A DNA stretch of 14,879 bases from Firmicutes bacterium CAG:95 (GTDB lineage: Bacteria; Bacillota; Clostridia; Lachnospirales; Lachnospiraceae), in the NCBI GenBank assembly GCA_000438155.1, contig FR902954.1:53806-68684 (forward strand). Direction: 5' to 3'. The notes under the pieces are model-generated. The model saw nothing but the letters and a program-made list of their open reading frames with translations. It had not been told where the DNA came from and did no database searches. A program made the position numbers and the translations under genes. Positions 8,401-14,647 of the stretch are shown one piece after another. Position 1 is the first letter of the stretch. The number at the start of each line of letters is the position of its first letter.

Positions 8401-10095
8401 GGTTCCCGAGGATCGGTAGGATCTTCCCTGGTGGCATTTATGGCAGGTATTACGGAGGTAAATTCCCTGGCAGCACATTACCGCTGTCCGAAGTGCCGGT
8501 ACTACGATTTTGATGCACCGGAAATCAAGGAAAATGCCGGTATTTCCGGATGTGACCTTCCGGATAAGATCTGTCCGAGGTGTGGGGAGCCGCTGATGAA
8601 GGATGGATTTGACATCCCGTTTGAAACCTTCCTTGGATTTAAGGGAGATAAGGAGCCGGATATTGACCTGAACTTCTCCGGGGAATATCAGAGTAAGGCT
8701 CATAAGTACACGGAAGTTATTTTCGGTGCCGGGCAGACGTACCGTGCCGGAACGATCGCTACACTGGCGGATAAGACGGCATTCGGTTATGTGAAGAATT
8801 ATTACGAGGAACGTGGCAGGAAGAAGCGGACCTGTGAAATCAACCGTATCGTTTTAGGGTGTACCGGAATCCGGCGTAGTACCGGACAGCATCCCGGCGG
8901 TATCATCGTACTTCCGATGGGTGAGGACATCAATTCCTTTACACCGGTGCAGCATCCGGCAAATGATATGACAACCGATATTGTTACCACACATTTTGAT
9001 TACCATTCCATTGATCACAACCTGTTAAAGCTTGATATTCTCGGGCATGATGATCCGACGATGATTCGTATGCTGCAGGATTTAACCGGAATTGACCCGA
9101 CGAAGATTCCTTTGGATGATAAGCAGGTCATGTCCCTGTTCCAGAATACCTCGGCTCTTGGCATTACGCCGGATCAGATTGGTGGCTGTCCTGTGGGCTC
9201 CCTTGGAATTCCAGAATTTGGTACGGACTTCGTTATCCAGATGCTTCTGGACACAAAGCCGCAGAGCTTATCGGATCTGATCCGTATTTCGGGACTTGGC
9301 CATGGGACAGACGTATGGCTTGGAAACGCACAGACCCTGATTCTCGATGGAGTTGCAGATATTTCACACTGTATCTGCTGTCGTGATGATATTATGATTT
9401 ACCTGATCAGTATGGGCGTGGACAGTGCATTATCCTTTACCATTATGGAAAGTGTCCGTAAGGGAAAGGGCCTGAAGCCGGAGTGGGAAGAGGCCATGAC
9501 GGCGCAGGGTGTACCGGACTGGTACATTGCGTCCTGCAAGAAGATCAAGTACATGTTCCCGAAGGCCCATGCGGCGGCGTACGTTATGATGGCGTGGCGT
9601 ATTGCCTACTGTAAGATCAACTATCCGCAGGCCTACTATGCTTCGTATTTTTCCATCCGTGCATCGGCGTTTTCCTATGAAATCATGTGTCAGGGACAGA
9701 AGCACTTAGAGGATGTGATGAAGGATTATAAGAGCCGGAGTGATTCCTTAAGTAAGAAGGAACAGGATACCCTGAAGGATATGAAGATCGTGCAGGAAAT
9801 GTATGCCCGGGGCTTTGAATTTGAGCCAATCGATATTTTCCGGGCACATTCCCGGAACTTCCAGATTTTCGACGGAAAGATCATGCCGTCCTTAAGCAGT
9901 ATTGACGGACTTGGTGAAAAAGCTGCTGATGCAATCGTCGAAGCAGCCAAGGACGGCCCGTTCCTTTCGAAGGATGATTTCCGGATGCGTACGAAGGCAT
10001 CTAAGACCATCATTGATCTGATGAGTGACCTGGGGATCCTCGGGGATCTGCCGGAATCGAACCAGATCAGCCTGTTTGATTTTGCGTTATCGTGA
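5500..10095 (+). CDS. polC: DNA polymerase III alpha subunit, PolC type
   Basis: The main replicative polymerase of low-G+C Gram-positives, with its own proofreading 3'-5' exonuclease. Order of parts: N-terminal domains (1-190), a low-complexity linker (194-275), an OB fold (about 295-385), and a PHP domain starting VELHCH (400-405) that is split by the inserted DEDDh exonuclease (about 505-670; D509, E511, D594, H647, D652). The PHP remainder and the polymerase palm follow. A four-Cys zinc site lies at C996, C999, C1025 and C1028. Catalytic Asp residues are PDID (D1054, D1056) and KLDILG (D1179). At 1531 residues it is longer than the roughly 1440 of the Bacillus enzyme, and the linker accounts for most of the difference. 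The ribosome site is weak (purine-rich AGAAAGAAG), and the start lies 19 bases after ispG, which suggests co-transcription. All catalytic residues I can check are intact. Confidence 0.98.
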   Translation: MEKSFFDVFPKLNLDKKSSELFEQVTVCKVSATKSRDFVRVSIVSDYLIPKETIYKVEKEIKRQFFDKHPVTVKLYESFHLSEQYTPENLMREYESSILLELREYSPVEYNIFKMADLSYPKENQILITAEDTVLARSKSQELLRILEKIIVERCGLKAECLMEYKEKKTGRHKEEDDIMISRQIREITLRAFGKAGAAAEEASEEMESGAAGRAEGAGEGSSTNAGAIGGTPEKPTEQGKGTVSKGVGEKRPFEKRSFGKREDRGDFRRAIKKSDNPDVIYGRDFEDEVMPMEDIMGEMEVTVKGKIIREDSREIKNERTILMYDITDYTDTMTFKMFVHNDQVAEVKADLKMGAFVKLKGIAAIDAFDKELTIGSVIGIRKIADFTTSRKDLSVRKRVELHCHTKMSDMDGVSEAKDIVKRAYQWGHPAIAITDHGVVQAFPDANHVWEDLWKAEKAKRKEAGDPNPDKQDFFKIIYGMEAYLVDDLQELVVNEQGQDFTHDFVVFDIETTGFSPVSNRIIEIGAVKVVNGEIADKFSTFVNPQVPIPYHIEKLTGINDSMVMDAPVIEEVLPQFMEFCKDAVMVAHNASFDMSFIKENVMRQQLNKTFTYADTLGIARVLFPNQAKHTLDAVCKTMGISLENHHRAVDDAGATAEIFVKMIPLLKEQGVTNLKQVNEWGASSKEIVKRLPSYHAIILAENNVGRENLYRLVSASHLDYYSKRPRVPKSFLMKHREGLILGSACEAGELYRALLEDKPEAEIARLVNFYDYLEIQPLGNNEFMIESERVPSINSMEDIRNINRRIVELGEEYGKPVVATCDVHFLDPEDEVYRRIIMAGKGFEDADNQAPLYLRTTEEMLAEFEYLGSDKAEEVVITNTNKIADRIDVMAPVRPDKCPPVIPDSDKTLTDICYRRAHELYGDELPKIVEERLEKELHSIISNGFAVMYIIAQKLVWKSVEDGYLVGSRGSVGSSLVAFMAGITEVNSLAAHYRCPKCRYYDFDAPEIKENAGISGCDLPDKICPRCGEPLMKDGFDIPFETFLGFKGDKEPDIDLNFSGEYQSKAHKYTEVIFGAGQTYRAGTIATLADKTAFGYVKNYYEERGRKKRTCEINRIVLGCTGIRRSTGQHPGGIIVLPMGEDINSFTPVQHPANDMTTDIVTTHFDYHSIDHNLLKLDILGHDDPTMIRMLQDLTGIDPTKIPLDDKQVMSLFQNTSALGITPDQIGGCPVGSLGIPEFGTDFVIQMLLDTKPQSLSDLIRISGLGHGTDVWLGNAQTLILDGVADISHCICCRDDIMIYLISMGVDSALSFTIMESVRKGKGLKPEWEEAMTAQGVPDWYIASCKKIKYMFPKAHAAAYVMMAWRIAYCKINYPQAYYASYFSIRASAFSYEIMCQGQKHLEDVMKDYKSRSDSLSKKEQDTLKDMKIVQEMYARGFEFEPIDIFRAHSRNFQIFDGKIMPSLSSIDGLGEKAADAIVEAAKDGPFLSKDDFRMRTKASKTIIDLMSDLGILGDLPESNQISLFDFALS

Positions 10096-10253
10096 GAAGA
10101 GATATAAAACAAAATAAATAAGCAATATTTCTGAAATAAAGAACAAATAATCAAAGAACTACAGGAAAGATGTTTACTAGAAGAACAGGAAGCAGAAAAG
10201 AAAGTCACTCTTTACTGGAATGAATAATCATATGAGACAGTCCCTGAATAACC

Positions 10254-10296
10254 TGAAAGGGAAGAACTTGAAAGTTAACTTCTCCTTGCCTTTTTT
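10254..10296 (+). terminator. Probable polC terminator
   Basis: An imperfect hairpin: GGGAAG (10259-10264) pairs with CTTCTCC (10280-10285, one G-U wobble), and AACT with AGTT inside it, with a 2-base bulge on the 3' side and a TGAA loop. After a short gap it is followed by TTTTTT at 10291-10296. The last T bases are shared with the -35 region of the next promoter. Confidence 0.5.
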
Positions 10297-10314
10297 CATG
10301 AGAGAAAATATAAT
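10286..10314 (+). promoter_or_regulatory. Probable sigma-A promoter for apt
   Basis: TTGCCT (10286-10291, 4 of 6 consensus bases), an exact 17-base spacer and a perfect TATAAT (10309-10314). The predicted leader is about 88 bases. The -35 box lies inside the 3' end of the polC terminator. Confidence 0.55.
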
Positions 10315-10408
10315 GATATATGTGCTGAATTGTGGGTACTGCTTTGGCAGGGAGACAATTTGCAGATCAAATGATATAAGCAATAAATAGAATGGGAGTG
10401 GTTATAAC

Positions 10409-10933
10409 ATGAAGGAACTGAAAGATTATGTTCGCAGTATTCCGGATTTCCCGGAGCCGGGGATTATTTTCCGTGATGTGACGAGCGTGCTGCAGGATGC
10501 AGAGGGATTTAAGCTTGCGATTGATTCCATGATCAAGCTGCTGGATGGAGTAGAGTTTGATGTGATTGCAGGTGCGGAGTCCCGTGGATTCATTCTGGGA
10601 GCACCGATTGCCTATGCAATGGGCAAGCCGTTTGTACTGATCCGCAAGAAGGGCAAGCTGCCCTGTGAAACCATTGAACAGACCTATGATCTGGAATATG
10701 GTACTGCAACGATTGAGATGCACAGGGATTCGATTAAGCCGGGACAGAAGGTTGTTCTTGTAGATGATCTGATTGCAACAGGCGGTACGGTAGAGGCCGC
10801 AATTAAGCTGATCGAGCAGCTTGGCGGCGAGGTAGTGAAGGTAATCTTTATGATGGAGCTTGCAGGCTTAAATGGAAGAGCTAAGCTTGCCAATTACGAT
10901 GTGGCATCCGTTATTACATATGAAGGAAAATAA
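10409..10933 (+). CDS. apt: Adenine phosphoribosyltransferase
   Basis: Joins adenine and PRPP to give AMP and pyrophosphate, a cytoplasmic purine-salvage step. The 174 residues are the usual length. The N-terminal PDFPEPGIIFRDVT region (12-25) is typical of Apt, as are AGAESRGF (about 54-61) and the PRPP-binding loop VVLVDDLIATGGT at 115-127 (D119, D120, T124-T127). GGGAG at 10394-10398 lies 10 bases before the ATG. It has its own promoter and is followed by a purine permease gene, so the pair would import and then capture purine bases. In many Firmicutes apt lies beside recJ or relA, which is not the case here. Confidence 0.96.
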   Translation: MKELKDYVRSIPDFPEPGIIFRDVTSVLQDAEGFKLAIDSMIKLLDGVEFDVIAGAESRGFILGAPIAYAMGKPFVLIRKKGKLPCETIEQTYDLEYGTATIEMHRDSIKPGQKVVLVDDLIATGGTVEAAIKLIEQLGGEVVKVIFMMELAGLNGRAKLANYDVASVITYEGK

Positions 10934-10961
10934 AATCTGTAAGCCGTGTTCTGAAAAATCA

Positions 10962-10990
10962 TTGAAAAGATAACTTTGGATGTAATATAG
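10962..10990 (+). promoter_or_regulatory. Possible promoter for the purine permease gene
   Basis: TTGAAA (10962-10967) is a good -35 box. The facing -10 is ambiguous: TAATAT (10983-10988, 15-base spacer) or TATAGG (10986-10991, 18-base spacer). No terminator is seen between apt and this site, so read-through from apt is equally possible. I see no purine-riboswitch core in this short leader. Confidence 0.3.
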
Positions 10991-11030
10991 GCACAGATAT
11001 TCCACAACAACAAAAGGAATGGAGATAGTT

Positions 11031-12389
11031 ATGTTAGAAAAATTTTTTAAACTGAAAGAAAATGGTACGAATGTCCGCACGGAAGTTGTAGCAGGTGTTA
11101 CTACCTTTATGACCATGGCATACATTCTTGCAGTAAATCCCAGTATTTTGTCTGCATCCGGAATGGATGCACAGGCAGTATTGATTGCAACAGCGATTGC
11201 ATCCTTTATCGGAACCATATGTATGGCGCTGCTTGCAAATTATCCGTTTGCACTGGCACCGGGACTTGGATTAAATGCGTATTTTGCATATACGGTATGC
11301 GGATCTATGGGTTATTCCTGGCAGATCGCATTATTTGCCGTATTCGTAGAAGGTCTCATCTTCATTGTATTGTCCCTTACGAATGTCCGTGAAGCTATTT
11401 TCAATGCAATTCCGCTTCAGTTAAAGAAGGGGGTTTCCGTTGGTATTGGCTTATTCATTGCTTTTATTGGTCTTCAGAATGCAGGAATTGTTGTAAACAA
11501 TGATTCCACACTGGTTTCTATTGTTGACTTCACTGCAGACTTCCATACTTCCGGTATTTCTGCATTATTGGCAGTGATTGGTATTTTTATTATTGCAGTT
11601 CTTTATGTAAAGAAGGTAAAGGGTGCAATCCTGATTGGTATTTTTGCAACATGGATTCTGGGTATTATCTGCCAGCTTACCGGATTATATGTGGTTACTC
11701 CGGATGCAGGATATTATTCCCTGATTCCGGCATGGAGCAGCTTTAACCTCGGAGCAATTTCTTCCGTTTTCGGACAGTGTTTCAAGGCCGATTTCTCCAG
11801 CCTGCGAGCATTTGACTTTGTTGCAATTGTATGCGCATTCCTTTTTGTTGACATCTTTGATACACTTGGAACCTTAATCGGATGTGCAACCAAGGCCGAT
11901 ATGCTGGACAAAGAAGGAAAGCTTCCCCGTATTAAGGAAGCACTTCTTGCAGATGCGATTGCAACGACAGCAGGTGCAGTGCTTGGTACTTCTACAACAA
12001 CGACCTTCGTAGAAAGCTCTGCAGGTGTGGCAGAAGGCGGAAGAACAGGTCTTTCTTCTGTTGTAACAGGACTTTTGTTCCTGCTTGCTGTTTTCCTTTC
12101 TCCGATTTTTATTACCATTCCGAGCTTTGCAACAGCTCCGGCATTATTGTTTGTAGGTTTCCTGATGATCTCTGCTGTTACAGCAATTGATTTTAATGAT
12201 TTTACAGAAGCTGTTCCGGCATATCTTGCATTGATTGCAATGCCGCTTACCTACAGCATTTCCGAGGGTATTGCAGCCGGAGTTATCTCCTATGTGGTAA
12301 TTAACCTGATATCCGGAAAAGCAAAGAAGATCACACCGTTAATGTATGTACTTGCAGTACTGTTTATCTGTAAATTTATTTTCTTATAA
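11031..12389 (+). CDS. NCS2-family purine permease (AzgA/PbuG type)
   Basis: A proton-coupled inner-membrane importer of purine bases, probably adenine, guanine or hypoxanthine judging from the AzgA-like subfamily features. I chose ATG 11031 because GGAG at 11021-11024 lies 6 bases upstream and MLEKFFKLKENG is the usual N-terminus. An in-frame ATG at 11019 would add four residues but has poor spacing. The protein of 452 residues is hydrophobic throughout, with about 12-14 membrane segments. Recognisable blocks are AGVTTFMTMAYILAVNP near the N-terminus, APGLGLNAYFAY, VDIFDTLGTLIG and TTFVESSAGVAEGGRTG. The last is typical of the AzgA branch rather than the uracil or xanthine branches. Its neighbour apt would consume imported adenine. 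The exact base preference cannot be read from sequence. Confidence 0.92.
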   Translation: MLEKFFKLKENGTNVRTEVVAGVTTFMTMAYILAVNPSILSASGMDAQAVLIATAIASFIGTICMALLANYPFALAPGLGLNAYFAYTVCGSMGYSWQIALFAVFVEGLIFIVLSLTNVREAIFNAIPLQLKKGVSVGIGLFIAFIGLQNAGIVVNNDSTLVSIVDFTADFHTSGISALLAVIGIFIIAVLYVKKVKGAILIGIFATWILGIICQLTGLYVVTPDAGYYSLIPAWSSFNLGAISSVFGQCFKADFSSLRAFDFVAIVCAFLFVDIFDTLGTLIGCATKADMLDKEGKLPRIKEALLADAIATTAGAVLGTSTTTTFVESSAGVAEGGRTGLSSVVTGLLFLLAVFLSPIFITIPSFATAPALLFVGFLMISAVTAIDFNDFTEAVPAYLALIAMPLTYSISEGIAAGVISYVVINLISGKAKKITPLMYVLAVLFICKFIFL

Positions 12390-12411
12390 CTATTCAGAGC
12401 TATGTCCATTC

Positions 12412-12469
12412 ATAAGCTGCCGGATTGTACAGATTGGCTAACAAATATACGTGTTTTCCGGCAGCTTAT
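12412..12469 (+). terminator. Inverted repeat after the purine permease, probable terminator
   Basis: A perfect 13-base inverted repeat, with arms ATAAGCTGCCGGA (12412-12424) and TCCGGCAGCTTAT (12457-12469), separated by a 32-base loop. It is followed only by TTATTT-like sequence, so the T run is poor. Its position 22 bases after the stop codon favours a terminator, but the large loop leaves room for another role. Confidence 0.5.
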
Positions 12470-12529
12470 TTCATGTCGGGCGTTTGCCCTATAGAAATGA
12501 ATTCTGGTTTATGAAGTGAAGGAGCAGTC

Positions 12530-13393
12530 ATGGAGAAACAAAAAGGAAAAGCAGGGTACTATGTGTTAAGTGTTGTACCATTACTTGCAACATTAATGAT
12601 ACAGGTTCTTTCGGGGCTTACATGCAGTGTAATTGGTACAGTAGTCTATTCTGTGCGTATTGCAATGAACGGAGAAGCCGAGCTTCTGAATGACCCGGCA
12701 GCGTTACAGGCAGCAGTTACGGATTATATTATGCAATTTATTATTTATGCTGTCGTTGTGGCACAGATACTGACACTGATTGGAGCAGCGGTCTGGTATG
12801 GTATTCTGGTTAAAAGAAAGAATGTGAACCGGTCGATTAAAGAGTGTGTCAACGTGCGGACAGTATTGATGTGTATACTGGCAGGTATTGGATTACAGCT
12901 TGTAATTGATTTCTTATTAAATATTGCAGCTCTGGCTTTCCCGAATGCAATGGAAGCTTATTCGCAACTCGTTGAGACGGTAGGTATTGGTGAAACAACC
13001 TGGATCTCTTTGTTAGCTACGGTGATACTGGCACCAATTTCCGAAGAGCTTCTTTTCCGTGGACTCACGTTGCGTTTCCTTCGGAGTGCAGGTGTGAAGT
13101 TTGCAGCAGCAAATGTAATTCAGGCATTGTTTTTTGGAATTTTACATATGAATCTGGTACAGGGGATCTATGCTTTTGCAGTGGGACTGGTTTTAGGATA
13201 TGTTGCTGGAAAGTGCAGAACGGTTTTCCTGCCGATTTTGTTACATCTGTGTTTCAATATTGCAGGAACAGTCCTTGCAGCGTTGTTATCCGGAAATACG
13301 GGATGGCTTATGCAGGGTATCCTTACGGTTGCAGGTGTTCTGATGCTGACAGGTGCATTTCTGCTTGTTCAGAAAGAAATGAAAAACTTATAG
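12530..13393 (+). CDS. CPBP-family intramembrane metalloprotease-like protein
   Basis: A polytopic membrane protein of the CPBP (CAAX protease and bacteriocin-processing, formerly Abi) family. The three family motifs are intact: SEELLFR with E172, E173 and R177, FGILH with F202 and H206, and HLCFN with H239 and N243. They lie in membrane helices and form the presumed catalytic site. There are about seven or eight membrane segments in 287 residues, with an N-terminal pair (about 12-40 and 65-95) before the core domain. Bacterial members are linked to peptide processing, bacteriocin immunity or unknown roles, and nothing nearby (no bacteriocin-like gene) points to a substrate. AAGGAG at 12519-12524 lies 5 bases before the ATG. 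It is transcribed toward a minus-strand lipoprotein gene. Confidence 0.92.
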   Translation: MEKQKGKAGYYVLSVVPLLATLMIQVLSGLTCSVIGTVVYSVRIAMNGEAELLNDPAALQAAVTDYIMQFIIYAVVVAQILTLIGAAVWYGILVKRKNVNRSIKECVNVRTVLMCILAGIGLQLVIDFLLNIAALAFPNAMEAYSQLVETVGIGETTWISLLATVILAPISEELLFRGLTLRFLRSAGVKFAAANVIQALFFGILHMNLVQGIYAFAVGLVLGYVAGKCRTVFLPILLHLCFNIAGTVLAALLSGNTGWLMQGILTVAGVLMLTGAFLLVQKEMKNL

Positions 13394-13424
13394 GAATTAA
13401 TTTCATAGGGTTACACTAATGATG

Positions 13425-13470
13425 AAAAACAGACCTCCGGATAAACAATGAATGCTCCGGAGGTCTTGTA
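13425..13470. terminator. Shared terminator between convergent genes
   Basis: A perfect 11-base inverted repeat, AGACCTCCGGA (13431-13441) and TCCGGAGGTCT (13456-13466), with a 14-base loop. On the minus strand it is followed by GTTTTTC (13430-13424), a good T run, so it mainly serves the lipoprotein gene. On the plus strand the following TTGTAATAT is weaker but could also end the CPBP gene transcript. Confidence 0.75.
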
Positions 13471-13494
13471 ATATGATGCAAATGGAAACAGTTT

Positions 13495-14139
13495 CTATTC
13501 AGTATCGGTTCCGTTTGCTCTGATTGCAACAAGCACAGAATCAAATACTTCAGCGAACATCATCTGGCTCATCTGGCCGGAATATTCGAAGCTGTAATTG
13601 ACATCGCTGATGGCAAATTCATACACCTTACATGGGAGTGTTCCCGGAATCTTCAAAAGGACAGGAAGTTCGTTCCCGTCATCCAGTGTAAAGGTCAGAT
13701 TATCTTCCTCCATATCGTCATAAATGCCGCTTAAGGATTTGGCTGCTTCTGTATCTTTGGTAGCACGCAGGGTACAGACAATGGGATCGCCGTCGACACC
13801 TTCCTTATCAAACTCGATCTGTGCGACAGTATCTCCGATAATGGATAATTGATAATCGTCATCCATAAGATCCGGCATGATGGTGATACCAAGCTTATTT
13901 TCGAATTCAGAAGCATCGCTAACCGGTACAATCGGATTTGACATTCCGCTGATGGTTTCATCAGAGGCATCATCTGCAGTTTCCACTACGTCGGTATTAT
14001 CATTTGTACTTTCCGCAGATTCAGAAGTATCAGCAGCGGCCTGACCGGTAGAACCGGATGTTCCGATACTTGTGCCACAGGCACTCATGGAAAAGAGCAA
14101 AGCAACACATAAACAACAGGATAATAATTTCTTTTTCAT
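13495..14139 (-). CDS. Acidic lipoprotein of unknown function
   Basis: A secreted, membrane-anchored lipoprotein. Residues 1-21 are a lipoprotein signal peptide: MKKK, a hydrophobic core rich in Cys and Leu, and a lipobox ending MSAC with the lipidated Cys at 21. Residues 22-70 are a Ser/Thr/Asp/Glu/Ala-rich linker of the kind that spaces a domain from the membrane. The remaining ~145 residues form a compact acidic domain of alternating strands with two further Cys residues. I do not recognise a domain family. AAGGAG (minus strand, 14152-14147) is 7 bases before the ATG. An extended -10 promoter is found upstream and a terminator hairpin follows the gene. It is the only minus-strand gene in the window and is divergent from the tRNA. 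Coding status is strong, function unknown. Confidence 0.85.
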   Translation of the reverse strand: MKKKLLSCCLCVALLFSMSACGTSIGTSGSTGQAAADTSESAESTNDNTDVVETADDASDETISGMSNPIVPVSDASEFENKLGITIMPDLMDDDYQLSIIGDTVAQIEFDKEGVDGDPIVCTLRATKDTEAAKSLSGIYDDMEEDNLTFTLDDGNELPVLLKIPGTLPCKVYEFAISDVNYSFEYSGQMSQMMFAEVFDSVLVAIRANGTDTE

Positions 14140-14210
14140 AATAAAGCTCCTTTAACTTGGTAACCTTGTTATTACAGCTTGTTTGGCTGTATGAAATTAA
14201 ATACGGCGAA

Positions 14211-14239
14211 AGTATAGCATAGCCAATCGTAAGAATCAA
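14211..14239 (-). promoter_or_regulatory. Probable promoter of the lipoprotein gene
   Basis: On the minus strand: TTGATT (14239-14234), a 17-base spacer and TATACT (14216-14211), preceded by TGC to make an extended -10 (TGCTATACT). The leader is about 65-70 bases. A second candidate farther upstream has TTGCAA (14301-14296), an 18-base spacer and TATAAT (14277-14272). Confidence 0.6.
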
Positions 14240-14267
14240 TATAAGAAAATAAAAGTTAGGAAAGTTA

Positions 14268-14291
14268 AAAAATTATATGAAAAATTATATG
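14268..14291. repeat. 12-base tandem repeat (two copies)
   Basis: AAAAATTATATG occurs twice in direct succession (14268-14279 and 14280-14291) and is followed by the start of a third copy (AAAATTG). It lies in the A+T-rich space between the divergent lipoprotein and tRNA transcription units and makes two TATAAT boxes on the minus strand. Confidence 0.7.
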
Positions 14292-14309
14292 AAAATTGCA
14301 AAAAAGTGC

Positions 14310-14338
14310 TTGCATTATTTCTAAATATATAATAGAAT
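14310..14338 (+). promoter_or_regulatory. Probable tRNA-Glu promoter
   Basis: TTGCAT (14310-14315), a 17-base spacer and TAGAAT (14333-14338). A perfect TATAAT at 14328-14333 overlaps this -10 but has no properly spaced -35. The position 35-60 bases upstream of the tRNA fits a tRNA promoter. Confidence 0.5.
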
Positions 14339-14373
14339 AATCAAGTGCGATGCAGACGGATCGCATCTGATAT

Positions 14374-14445
14374 GGCTCGTTGGTCAAGCGGTTAAGACGC
14401 CGCCCTCTCACGGCGGAATCAGGGGTTCGATTCCCCTACGAGCTG
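14374..14445 (+). tRNA. tRNA-Glu (anticodon CUC)
   Basis: A 72-base cloverleaf. The acceptor GGCTCGT (14374-14380) pairs with ACGAGCT (14438-14444; G1-U72 is a wobble), with discriminator G at 14445. The D-loop contains GGTCAAGCGGT. The anticodon stem CCGCC/GGCGG encloses the loop CTCTCAC with anticodon CTC, which reads GAG. The T-arm is AGGGG-TTCGATT-CCCCT. The 3' CCA is not encoded and must be added. No copy of the tRNA 3' end is seen downstream, so there is no sign of an integrated element using it. Confidence 0.95.
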
Positions 14446-14478
14446 TTGACTATTTTAAAATAGCCCAACCCTGGAAGA

Positions 14479-14511
14479 CGGAACATATAGAATATATATG
14501 CTCCGCTTTTT
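14479..14511 (+). terminator. Terminator after tRNA-Glu
   Basis: CGGA (14479-14482) and CATATA pair with TATATG and TCCG (14502-14505), with one A/C mismatch and a GAATA loop. A T run follows at 14507-14511. A separate perfect 14-base palindrome, CTATTTTAAAATAG (14450-14463), lies between the tRNA and this hairpin. Confidence 0.75.
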
Positions 14512-14520
14512 CATGTAGAG

Positions 14521-14562
14521 CACTTAGCGAAAGCAAGCCGAAGGCGCAGCTTGAGGTTAGTG
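14521..14562. repeat. Palindromic unit 1 (type A)
   Basis: A 42-base unit. Symmetric pairs are 1-4 with 39-42, 6 with 37, 8 with 35, and 11-14 with 29-32. Bases 9-10 and 33-34 oppose each other as tandem G-A mismatches. The inner GCC-GAA-GGC (14537-14545) can form a small apical hairpin. G14520 and C14563 extend the outer stem by one pair. Confidence 0.8.
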
Positions 14563-14577
14563 CGAACGGTACCTGGA

Positions 14578-14619
14578 CACTTAACGAATGCGAGACGAAG
14601 ACGAAGCATGAGTTTAGTG
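14578..14619. repeat. Palindromic unit 2 (type B)
   Basis: Same length and symmetry as unit 1, with 34 of 42 bases identical. The differences include a swap of the pair at positions 12/31 (A-T in unit 1, T-A here) and a gained pair at 7/36 (A-T here, G-G in unit 1). The flanks also pair: GTACCTG (14569-14575) with CAGGTGC (14623-14629), so the hairpin can extend to about 61 bases. Confidence 0.8.
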
Positions 14620-14647
14620 AAACAGGTGCATGTAGAGCCGAAGGAAC

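Larger units (their letters stand above)
10096..10408. other. 313-base intergenic region between polC and apt
   Basis: No convincing gene. It holds a probable terminator (10254-10296) and the apt promoter (10286-10314). A start-less open stretch at 10135-10224 would encode about 30 charged residues rich in E, K and Q before a stop at 10225-10227, and looks like a possible gene remnant. An ATG-initiated 52-codon frame at 10232-10390 has no ribosome site and runs across the terminator and promoter, so it is not taken as a gene. Confidence 0.6.

Noticed and set aside
9726..10208. Minus-strand 160-codon open frame reaching past the polC end
   Set aside because: Most of it is antisense to the conserved C-terminus of polC, and the start region has no ribosome site or promoter.
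10232..10390. Plus-strand 52-codon frame in the polC-apt gap
   Set aside because: No ribosome site, and it spans the terminator hairpin and the apt promoter.
10934..11030. Purine riboswitch in the permease leader
   Set aside because: The gap is only 97 bases, and the three-way-junction core and conserved loop bases are not seen.
11019..11030. Upstream ATG of the permease at 11019
   Set aside because: The nearest purine-rich site is too close to this ATG, whereas ATG 11031 has GGAG 6 bases upstream and gives the usual N-terminus.
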